Positions 1 through 7,434 of a stretch of 14,153 nt of DNA are shown one piece after another. Each line of letters starts with the position of its first letter. Position 1 is the first letter of the stretch. The notes beneath the pieces are model-generated. The model did no database searches and was not told the DNA's origin. It saw only the letters and a list, made by a program, of their open reading frames with translations. A program made the translations under genes and the position numbers. This DNA comes from Asterionellopsis glacialis (Eukaryota; Bacillariophyta; Plagiogrammaphyceae; Rhaphoneidales; Asterionellopsidaceae): positions 6,296-20,448 of the forward strand of contig WKLE02002819.1 of the NCBI GenBank assembly GCA_014885115.2. The letters are read 5' to 3'.

Positions 1-138
1 AATGCTATCTTCAACGTGTTTTTTGGTATGTATTCTACGCAACCGTTTTCGTCGGATCCGACTGTTGCCTACCGGGACACGACAATTATTGAAATCATGC
101 ATCCTCGCCATTATAAGATGTACCCTTATGTAAACTGA
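1..138 (+). CDS. Possible 3' end of an upstream plus-strand gene (partial)
   Basis: From base 1 a plus-strand frame stays open for 45 codons and ends at TGA 136-138. The peptide has a mixed, protein-like composition (it includes NVFFGMYST and PRHYKMYPYVN), and the DNA here is less AT-rich than the spacer that follows. I recognise no family. Support is modest: frame 2 is also open to a stop near 124 and frame 3 to about 100, so an open frame of this length could occur by chance. If real, the gene begins left of the window and lies in the same orientation as the large gene at 407. Confidence 0.33.
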   Translation, partial: NAIFNVFFGMYSTQPFSSDPTVAYRDTTIIEIMHPRHYKMYPYVN

Positions 139-406
139 ATTTTTACATAAGTAGTGAACACTGAAGGGCGAGAATACAAAGGCGAAGAACGAACCCCAAG
201 TGTACACATCTTTCTGATACAAAGAAGGAATTGAGAGTATTGTGCTGGATTGTGTGAGGAGGGAAAAACCAAAAAACTAAAAATAAAACGGAACAAGAAC
301 ATTGGAGGATATAATTGTTGAACGAAGTACAACTCAATCAAACATACCTCTGTACTCCCGGATCTAGCTTGGGATCTAACAACCATACTCTTTAAAGTCT
401 ATAAAA
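139..406. other. Intergenic spacer / 5' leader of the 2048-residue gene
   Basis: This AT-rich spacer holds no convincing coding frame. The minus-strand frame at 126-386 has no family character and lies across a likely promoter and leader. An in-frame TAA at 377-379 precedes the ATG at 407. A short direct repeat GGATCTA/GGATCTA flanks 359-379. The TATAAA at about 401-406 abuts the start codon and so cannot act as a TATA box for this gene. No clear core promoter was seen. Confidence 0.5.
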
Positions 407-3400
407 ATGTCTTCTGCTGCGGCAAGTTTTGTAATACCATCTTTGTCGTCGTCGACAAGAAGCAAAAAAACAAGAGAAATGCCGATCGCTCTCAAGGAAA
501 GCAACGCTGCCGACGTTATTGTGGATCTGGTTGAATCTTCTAATATAAAGGATATTCCAATGCACGGAAATATTGATCATGACATAATTACAGCTATTGG
601 TCATAGCGGAGAAACAACGTTTTGGAGTGAAGAAGAAAGGCAAGAACCAGATTTGATATCAGAAACGGATGAAGACGAAGTTGGCGATGACATTCACATT
701 GAAGATCATTTTAAGTACGAAGGGCAATATCAACAAAAACACAAACCACCACAAGGGAATGATAAGTTTGCGACACTGAACGAGAGCAATGATGCAGTGG
801 AAATCGATTACACAGATGAAAGATCTCAAGCCCAGATGGAGCTGACAGTAGCTATTGAAGAGGTGAACAATAGTTATGATGTAACCAGTGATGATGAACT
901 TGAAATACCTCCGCAACAAGAAGAGCAACATCCATCTGAATCATCAACACCCCCACCATCATCTCCTGGGTCATCCCCTGGAAGTCTTAATACGACCATC
1001 CTTATTCAAAAGGTTCGCTCAAATGGTAGTAAAGAAACTTCAATGGATCCCCTGGCGATGGCAACTAATTCTCTCACTGCTACCAAAACACATAGTTGGT
1101 TTCGTGGTAAACCTTACGGATTACGACGAACAAATCGAATTAATAAACAAAAACAGCAAAATAACAAGACAAATGAGGACAACAGCAACAGTAAGAATAT
1201 CAGCAGCAACAGCAGCAGCAGCAACAACAACATCAGCTACATTGACTACAGCAAGAGCTACAATACGAGTCTATTATCTGAAGATGAGTCTGAAGATAGT
1301 ACTATCTCACCTGACATCGCTGCCGAGAAAAGTAACAATGCGCTCCAATTAGGTTCATCCATCCGAAATGCCTATAAGGTTGTTCAAGAAAGAAAAATGA
1401 GGATTCGTCAAAAGAAATTGGACGATGACAACAAAAAGAGTCATACTATTACAAATACAAAAGGAGAGACAAGCACACCTAGAACTGTAAGTACAATTAC
1501 TAGTACAACAACACCTGCCTCTAGTAATGATGCAACTGGCGGTGGTGGTGGATGGTTCTCAAGACTGGGTCTGACGGCGAAAAACCATAAAAATCTTAAA
1601 ATGCAACAAGACAAATATTTGAAAGCACTCGTTTCAAAAGCATTTCACGAAACAGGTACTACCAAATTATTAAGAAAGGAAGGTGGTCCACGTGCATTGA
1701 ATGATTTAGATTTGTTTTTAGTTTTAGCAGAAGCTGTTCAAGCCCATAGAAATAGGTACGGAGAAACGAATGCTACGAATGCCAAGGACCTTCAAGGACC
1801 CTTCCATAAGGCTGTTGTGGAAGTCTGTGTCAAACATTTAAGTATTCGCAGTTGTCGACTAGCTGGTATAGGACTTCTTGAAAATGATGATGGGAGTGTT
1901 AGTGTGGATCCCGTGGATGATACAGTGATTCCACCACCATCAACATTGTCTTCTTCAACACATTCAAAGAATAACACCGAAAGTGACCGTATGGGTATGA
2001 GATCCATACGTAGTACTTCTTCTATTAAGAATTGTGACCCCTTGCGTGTCTTTGAGGAACCAGCTGAACAAGAACGACGAACAAGGTGGAAAAATACGTT
2101 TTCCGAACATGACCCCAGAGACGTTGAAACATTGAAGAAGGATCTGAAGACTATCATCCAGTTACTTGTGCCACCTCAACAAAAGAAAGGAATATCGCTC
2201 CATAATAAGGACAAAAGTCTCTTCGACGATCAAACACTCTCTACAACATCAGATAGTTCACGGTCATCCATGGATGAATCGTTTGAATGGTGGGATGACT
2301 ATGTTGAAACTGAGTTTGATCGATTTGTAGAGGAACCAAGCTTCGACCAACGTGTAAATCAACTTTGTATTGCTCCAAAGGCTGTATGCTTTGATAACCA
2401 TACCACGGATAAGATGCATCTAATGTGCAAAGGAAACGGGACTAGAGAAGATACTACTGGTCAAGGGTATGATTGGTCTGATGCCAACCGTATGCCCGAA
2501 TGCGGTGCTCATATCAGTGACAAGGAGAAAGAGGAAGAGAACGACGACGGCATTGAGCAATTGCAACAACAAGAGCGAAATCCATCACGCTGCAGTGTAC
2601 TTGAGTGTATATATGAAGAACCAAATATTTACGAAGAAATTGAGCCGATAGAGGAAGAAATTTCTACACCTGTCATCGCTGAAAATAACGTGAACATAGC
2701 CGAATCATCAAGTAATGCCAAGACTCCTACGGCTTACCACATGGAGAAACAACAGCAGTCTGGTTTCAATTGGTTCCAATGCATATACCCTTCTAGCGGC
2801 GATAGTATTGCATCAGAGGAGATCACGAAACCTTTGGAGTCGCCCGTAATCAAAACCAGGGATGATAACTTCCCACCAGTGAGCACGGTCGAACTAAGTG
2901 ACCTAAGGATGAAGAATTCGAGAAGCAACAGCTTAAACAAGAGCTTGCCAGCGCAAAATATTTCTTGGGGTGCAAATGACGTACATGAGTATCAAGATGA
3001 TGATGAAGTTAGTGAAGAGGAGTTTGATGAGCACAATGAGCAAGATGATGATATTTCTGGACCTGAAAATTTAACCTTTGATTCTGTGCATGAATTCACA
3101 TTTGATGATGATGAACCGAATCTAGGTGTAGATACAAGCGACTTGTCACCGGTAGCAGTCGATCCTGAAGAAGCTGCTGAGAATCAATACTTTGATTCAT
3201 GCATGAGTAACGCTCATGCATCATTTGAAAGTGATATGACACCGCAAGATGCGAGCGAACCATGCATTCCATCAACACCGATCCGCAAAATCGGATCTTT
3301 ACTGGAATCGATTGTTCAAGATACATCTGACAACTTAGCTCCGTTTATTGATGACTCACCATGTAGAAATGAATTTTGGTCGGGAGAAAATGACGTAGAT

Positions 3401-6400
3401 ATACCTGATGAACCTACTACGATTGCAACTGTTTCCAAACCTACAAAGACTGTCGCTGTTTCTAAACTGCCCCCAACCACCATGAGGGCAGATGAGGAAT
3501 CGAAAAGCAGAAAGAAGAAGAGCTTGCTCAAAAGAATTTTCAGACGCAAGTCAAAGCAAACAAGCAAAACAAATTTCGATTCGAAGTCGCTGCCACACGC
3601 ACGTAGTTCGTTGAATACTTCCATTTCTCTCCCACATCTCCGAGCTGAATTACCAAGAACACGGAAGAATACCAGTCCACCAATAATTCCAGAGGACTTC
3701 ACCTGCTCTGAAAAGACTGAAAAGAGGCAGAACTCGAAGGTTCCAAACTTGCAACCCAAGAATAATATCTATGTAAATCAAAGAGCAGTAGCATCGGAGA
3801 GAAGCTTGGAGCAACGAAGTCGAATTGGTAATGCTTATTACGATCAGAAGGTTAAATCTATTGCTTCGCAGGATGAGCCACCGCAGGTATCAAAACTATA
3901 TCTGTTTGGCAGAAGATCCAGGTTAAACCTCAAACCAAGATCAGACTCCAATTCACTTTCGATGTCACTTCCTCATAGTGTAAAACGTGGAACACAAGAT
4001 GAATCATTGAAGGAATCTAAATTACAACGTTTTGGCAGGAGGTCAAGGTCGAACCCCAAACCAAGATCAGACACCAAGTCGCTTTCGATCTCTCTTCCTC
4101 ACAGTGCACATCGAGAAACTCAAGATCAATCATCGACGGAATCTAATTTACATCGTTTTGGCAGGGGATCAAGGTCAAACTCAAAACCAAGATCAGACGT
4201 CAACTCGCTTTCGATCTCACTTTCTCACAGTACACATCGAGAAAGACAACCTGAATCCTTAACGGAAACTAGATTACATCTCTTTGGCACGAGGCCCAGA
4301 TCAAGCCCAAAACCAAGATCCGATCCCAACTCACTTTCGATCTCACTTCCTCACAGTACGCATCGTGAACCACAAAATAAATCATTGAAGGAATCTAAAT
4401 GTCATCTCGTTGGCAGGAAATCCAAGACAGACGCCAAACCAAAATCTGAATCTACCTCACTTTCGAGTTCGCTTCCACATGGTATACGCCATGCACTCAC
4501 TTCTAACTCACTGCCTCATGTGAGAAACAAACTATCGGACGCCTCTGAGCGCTCTGTCAAATCAGTCCTTCCTAAATCACGAAAGTATGAGAAGTTGGAC
4601 GAGCCATCCGCAGCGAAATCTCAATTTACCTCTCTTTCCAATTCGCTTCCTCGTAGAATACAACGTGGGCTTACTTCTAATTCACTGCCACACATGCGAA
4701 GTGTACTATCCGGCGCTCCTGAAGGTATTTTCTCGTCGCAACTGTACGACAAACTTGACGATTCAGCCAGTCAACTCGAGCTAGACGAGTGTTTGTCATT
4801 TTCTCAATTCGGAGAGGAGAAGAAAGAAGACGATGCATTCTGTAAACCTGAGCTAGACGACTCCGTTCGTCAATTTGAAGGGAAGAGAAATTTCAAGCAG
4901 AAAAAGTTATCACCCGGGAGACCTTTTGACGAAGTCATTTTGGATGAAGTCCGTCACCAAAACTCTATAAAACCGTTTTCTTGTGAATTCAATTTTCAAC
5001 CGTCCTTTCCAACCCAACAGAGCGCAAATGCGGATTCGAACTATCTTCCATCAACACTATCCAATCCTGTCGAAGAAAAACTCTTACCACCTGCAGAGGA
5101 ATTGGAATCTCCGCCCCGGGTAATAAAGCCTCGCATAGTATCACCTGAACTTAACACATTTTCTCCAGTTAGTTTCGATATTTCAACCCCGAAGAAAATG
5201 GATTCAAGGAGTAGAATGGTTTCCCCCGAACCTTTGGATTCTAAGTTCTCCAAGTCACAATCTCTCGAGACATCCCCTCTCCAAAAAATAAATACCGAAG
5301 CAACTAATGAGAATTCTGGAAACAACGAAGTGCTATTCTCCGGAGATCCCTTCAGTGGTCTTGATTATCCCATTTCTCCAAGTTCGACAATGTCAACAAG
5401 AATTGTAACTAACGTGTCCAAGAACTATCAACCAGTGGAGTCGGAGCAAAAAGCCACTTTTCAGGATAATAAAAATGAAACCAAGAACGTCGATATTGAA
5501 AGTGAAGAGGCATCCACGGGGAGTGAAATTGATTCTTATCTACCTCTTCAGACTCGTCGTGGTTTACGAATTACAGTTAGTGATTCCCGAAGCTCAGACA
5601 TGTCGTCAAGTTCCTCTACCTTCATCCTACCTCACTACTATGGTGAAGAAGAAGAAGCGCAGGACAATGCAGGCACCGCTGCCAAAGAGGAGCCCCACTG
5701 TAGTGGAGAAGGGAAACAGAAACCTACGAACAACAAACATGCTTCAAATTCAATTAGTGGGGTGAGTGGAAACGAAAGTCTGTTGGATGATGATTCTGGA
5801 CTTTTTTCTGCTACAGGAATTAGTTCTGACGGATTTCCAGAGGTGGATCATCCAATCACAGGAGAACAAAAAGAATCAATCAAGGATATGGAGACACCAT
5901 TGCCTTCATCCAGTACCACCGACTATTTTGATTCGTTCCCCGTTCTTTCATCGAAGGAAAGTAACATCACCAAGTGTGCTAATTGGGATCTTTTCCTCAA
6001 ACCATTCCCTCCGACGCCCGAAAGGGAAAAATCTATTTCAAATCGCAAGAGAATCTCGAAGAATGATAAGCACAGTGCGGCTGACTATGAAGACGATGAT
6101 TCTTTTCCTATTTTGTCATTCTCGGTACCTACCGATTTTCCAGAGTCAGAATCTGTCTCAAGTCGATCGGCTCTAACAACATTTTCAATTAGTACAAACG
6201 GAACAGAATCCAACAAACCGACTTCGTCATTGGATATACTTTATCCCAAAACATTGGGTGACGATGAAAACAGTATTGAAAATGATGAACAAAATAATCA
6301 AACTGCTGGCTCAAGTGCATACTTGAAGAAGTATGATGTTTCAACCTACACCCACTTTTCAGCACTCACTGCTGAACAAAACAGTGCAGCAAGGCATGTA

Positions 6401-6553
6401 TCACCGAACAGGTATGAAATGGAATCAACACCTATCAAAACAGGCACCAAAACTTCGAGTAGCAATGGGAAGCAACAAACTTCCAAATCAAGAAAAAATA
6501 AAGGTACTACCCGTAGGAATAGAGATCCACCACCTGGAAAATACGAGTTTTGA
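407..6553 (+). CDS. Very large, mostly disordered repeat protein of unknown function (2048 aa)
   Basis: This is a single intronless frame, much too long to be chance. The ATG at 407 is the first after an in-frame TAA at 377-379 and sits in an A-rich context. I do not recognise the protein. Order of regions: acidic, Ser/Thr-rich N-terminus; N/S/Q-rich tract (about 245-290); glycine run then a compact, probably helical segment (about 383-492, starting WFSRLGLTAK); a second charged helical piece (about 544-591); an aromatic segment (about 625-665, starting SFEWWDDYVETEFDRF); a Tyr/Glu motif IYEEPNIYEE; a strongly acidic stretch (about 860-910); a basic cluster (about 1030-1056, SRKKKSLLKRIFRRKSK); the SLPH repeat zone (1061-1429); an SP/TP-rich stretch (about 1575-1630); two DSFP[VI]LS motifs (1842, 1898); and a basic tail ending PPPGKYEF. 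No signal peptide or membrane segment is evident. A scaffold or regulatory phosphoprotein would fit, but that is inference. Confidence is high that it is a gene and low on function. Confidence 0.9.
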   Translation: MSSAAASFVIPSLSSSTRSKKTREMPIALKESNAADVIVDLVESSNIKDIPMHGNIDHDIITAIGHSGETTFWSEEERQEPDLISETDEDEVGDDIHIEDHFKYEGQYQQKHKPPQGNDKFATLNESNDAVEIDYTDERSQAQMELTVAIEEVNNSYDVTSDDELEIPPQQEEQHPSESSTPPPSSPGSSPGSLNTTILIQKVRSNGSKETSMDPLAMATNSLTATKTHSWFRGKPYGLRRTNRINKQKQQNNKTNEDNSNSKNISSNSSSSNNNISYIDYSKSYNTSLLSEDESEDSTISPDIAAEKSNNALQLGSSIRNAYKVVQERKMRIRQKKLDDDNKKSHTITNTKGETSTPRTVSTITSTTTPASSNDATGGGGGWFSRLGLTAKNHKNLKMQQDKYLKALVSKAFHETGTTKLLRKEGGPRALNDLDLFLVLAEAVQAHRNRYGETNATNAKDLQGPFHKAVVEVCVKHLSIRSCRLAGIGLLENDDGSVSVDPVDDTVIPPPSTLSSSTHSKNNTESDRMGMRSIRSTSSIKNCDPLRVFEEPAEQERRTRWKNTFSEHDPRDVETLKKDLKTIIQLLVPPQQKKGISLHNKDKSLFDDQTLSTTSDSSRSSMDESFEWWDDYVETEFDRFVEEPSFDQRVNQLCIAPKAVCFDNHTTDKMHLMCKGNGTREDTTGQGYDWSDANRMPECGAHISDKEKEEENDDGIEQLQQQERNPSRCSVLECIYEEPNIYEEIEPIEEEISTPVIAENNVNIAESSSNAKTPTAYHMEKQQQSGFNWFQCIYPSSGDSIASEEITKPLESPVIKTRDDNFPPVSTVELSDLRMKNSRSNSLNKSLPAQNISWGANDVHEYQDDDEVSEEEFDEHNEQDDDISGPENLTFDSVHEFTFDDDEPNLGVDTSDLSPVAVDPEEAAENQYFDSCMSNAHASFESDMTPQDASEPCIPSTPIRKIGSLLESIVQDTSDNLAPFIDDSPCRNEFWSGENDVDIPDEPTTIATVSKPTKTVAVSKLPPTTMRADEESKSRKKKSLLKRIFRRKSKQTSKTNFDSKSLPHARSSLNTSISLPHLRAELPRTRKNTSPPIIPEDFTCSEKTEKRQNSKVPNLQPKNNIYVNQRAVASERSLEQRSRIGNAYYDQKVKSIASQDEPPQVSKLYLFGRRSRLNLKPRSDSNSLSMSLPHSVKRGTQDESLKESKLQRFGRRSRSNPKPRSDTKSLSISLPHSAHRETQDQSSTESNLHRFGRGSRSNSKPRSDVNSLSISLSHSTHRERQPESLTETRLHLFGTRPRSSPKPRSDPNSLSISLPHSTHREPQNKSLKESKCHLVGRKSKTDAKPKSESTSLSSSLPHGIRHALTSNSLPHVRNKLSDASERSVKSVLPKSRKYEKLDEPSAAKSQFTSLSNSLPRRIQRGLTSNSLPHMRSVLSGAPEGIFSSQLYDKLDDSASQLELDECLSFSQFGEEKKEDDAFCKPELDDSVRQFEGKRNFKQKKLSPGRPFDEVILDEVRHQNSIKPFSCEFNFQPSFPTQQSANADSNYLPSTLSNPVEEKLLPPAEELESPPRVIKPRIVSPELNTFSPVSFDISTPKKMDSRSRMVSPEPLDSKFSKSQSLETSPLQKINTEATNENSGNNEVLFSGDPFSGLDYPISPSSTMSTRIVTNVSKNYQPVESEQKATFQDNKNETKNVDIESEEASTGSEIDSYLPLQTRRGLRITVSDSRSSDMSSSSSTFILPHYYGEEEEAQDNAGTAAKEEPHCSGEGKQKPTNNKHASNSISGVSGNESLLDDDSGLFSATGISSDGFPEVDHPITGEQKESIKDMETPLPSSSTTDYFDSFPVLSSKESNITKCANWDLFLKPFPPTPEREKSISNRKRISKNDKHSAADYEDDDSFPILSFSVPTDFPESESVSSRSALTTFSISTNGTESNKPTSSLDILYPKTLGDDENSIENDEQNNQTAGSSAYLKKYDVSTYTHFSALTAEQNSAARHVSPNRYEMESTPIKTGTKTSSSNGKQQTSKSRKNKGTTRRNRDPPPGKYEF
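1140..1260 (+). repeat. Low-complexity CAG/CAA/AAC tract coding Asn/Ser-rich segment
   Basis: The tract is simple sequence made of interspersed CAG, CAA and AAC units, densest at about 1199-1237. In the reading frame of the 2048-residue protein it is read as AGC and AAC codons, giving runs of Ser and Asn (NSSSSNNN) after a Q/N/K-rich lead-in. It stays in frame, so length changes in multiples of three would be tolerated. Such tracts are common in disordered proteins and are prone to slippage. Confidence 0.75.
3578..4711 (+). repeat. Extended SLPH-motif zone (about ten copies)
   Basis: Around the 42-residue array the same core recurs at other spacings: SKSLPHAR and SISLPHLR at residues 1059-1080; the units of the tandem array; then a paired form in which SSSLPHGI is followed by SNSLPHVR and, about 60 residues later, SNSLPRRI is followed by SNSLPHMR (to residue 1430). 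Eight copies keep SLPH exactly and two are altered (SLSH, SLPR). Arg/Lys and further Ser flank each copy, so the zone is basic and serine-rich. The pattern suggests a short linear motif multiplied first singly or in pairs and later as a 126-bp unit. Confidence 0.8.
3890..4480 (+). repeat. Coding tandem repeat, 126-bp (42-residue) period, four full units plus a decaying fifth
   Basis: Four consecutive 126-bp units start at 3890, 4016, 4142 and 4268 (residues 1162, 1204, 1246, 1288), and a degenerate fifth starts at 4394. Each reads roughly S-[KN]-L-x-x-F-G-x-R-x-R, then K-P-R-S-D, then S-L-S-[IM]-S-L-[PS]-H-S, then a Q/E/S-rich linker. Similarity is also strong in DNA: aaaccaagatcaga recurs in units 1-3, and unit 4 differs by a base or two there. 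This argues for fairly recent in-frame duplication rather than only protein-level convergence. The fifth unit keeps VGRKSK, KPKSE and SLSSSLPH before drifting into the related repeats that follow. Confidence 0.9.
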
Positions 6554-7076
6554 AAGTGTTTTCCAAAGTGAAAAGAATTAAGAAATCAAATAGGATTATT
6601 CCAATGGTACCAGTAGTAATAGACGTTCAGGGCACGGAAACCAGGATTTTGAATAAGGATTTCCAAGGTTTAAAAAAAAAAAAAGGAAACCAAAACACCA
6701 AAACGAAAGTTTTCAGAAGCCATGAACCATGGGGAATTTTCAAAAACAAAAGAAGGGAATTGTGTGAATAGTAATTATATAGGATTTACATTCTTCTTTC
6801 ATTTGCAAAATATCATTAGAACTTCTGACTTTTCTGGCGTTGTTATATTGAATGTGTGACCTGCAAACCTATTCTTCGTAATAACATATTCGTATGAAGA
6901 TTTTTTTCAAGCAATCACCCATACCGGTAATTGATCCCAGAGGAACAATGAGCATTGAATCAAACCTCACAACAATTTCAAATTTACCTTCCCATTTTGA
7001 ACAAAAAGCAACTAAGAATTAACCATCATAGATGATGTCGACGATTCAAACGGACATTTGATTATCATGTTTAGGG

Positions 7077-7213
7077 GTATGTTTTTTTGTTGCTGGACGC
7101 CGCGATGTAGAAATCTCTAAATTGATAAACGTACTTTTTAACTTCTCACTTCCTTTTAGGGATATTGTCTGTTCTCGACCGTATCATTTTCTTCCCTCGA
7201 CAATTTTTTTCAG
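7077..7213 (+). other. Candidate 5'-UTR intron of the sulfotransferase gene
   Basis: GTATGT at 7077-7082 is a good donor, and a T-rich tract ending TTTTTTTCAG at 7213 is a good acceptor. The 137-nt length is close to the two certain introns of the RTCB gene (121 and 127 nt). A second strong acceptor, TTCCTTTTAG, ends at 7159 and would give an 83-nt intron. Either would leave the start codon at 7435 unchanged. The coding sequence does not need this intron, so splice-site appearance is the only evidence. Confidence 0.3.
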
Positions 7214-7215
7214 AG

Positions 7216-7229
7216 AGATCTCGAGATCT
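7216..7229. promoter_or_regulatory. 14-bp perfect palindrome upstream of the sulfotransferase
   Basis: AGATCTCGAGATCT is fully self-complementary and lies about 206 bases before the sulfotransferase ATG. A dimeric transcription factor could bind such a site, but I recognise no named motif, and it sits beside a possible splice acceptor, so it may instead be in the transcribed leader. The palindrome is certain; a function is speculative. Confidence 0.2.
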
Positions 7230-7434
7230 AAAAACAAAAAGCACTCAACAAAGTTCTTGAAAGCCAACATGAGAGAGGAGTAAGATGCTCCCAAGATACA
7301 AAGAGGACAATAACAAAACAACCAAACGAAAGATAAGCAAGTTCGAAGGTATTCTATCACATCACACTAAGCCGTCTTTTGTTCAAGAAAAAAATAATTT
7401 GTTACAGTTTCCGAGTTGAGAATCGAGCTACAAT

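Larger units (their letters stand above)
6554..7434. other. Intergenic region: 3' end of the 2048-residue gene and 5' leader of the sulfotransferase
   Basis: There is no convincing gene in this 881-base stretch. It holds a 13-base A run at 6672-6684 flanked by GGTTT and AAACC, probably in a 3' UTR; a possible 5'-leader intron beginning GTATGT at 7077; and a 14-bp perfect palindrome AGATCTCGAGATCT at 7216-7229. The 73-residue frame at 6550-6771 is Lys-rich with A-rich codons and looks like untranslated sequence. Confidence 0.6.

Noticed and set aside
888..1352. 154-codon plus-strand frame within the large gene
   Set aside because: It is a +1-type shadow of the 2048-residue frame, and its His/Thr/Ala runs are simply the CAG/CAA and CAT simple repeats read out of frame.
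3316..3759. 147-codon minus-strand frame antisense to the large gene
   Set aside because: It lies wholly inside a well-supported coding frame, shows no family motif, and its hydrophobic look comes from reverse-reading Lys/Asp-rich codons.
3890..4480. Regularly spaced repeats that could be taken for a CRISPR or satellite array
   Set aside because: The 126-bp units are contiguous without unique spacers, stay in frame, and encode a conserved peptide inside a long gene in a eukaryotic genome.
6672..6684. Poly-A run as evidence of a retrotransposed insertion
   Set aside because: It is only 13 bases, with no target-site duplication or element sequence before it, and it lies just past a stop codon where A-rich 3' UTR is expected.
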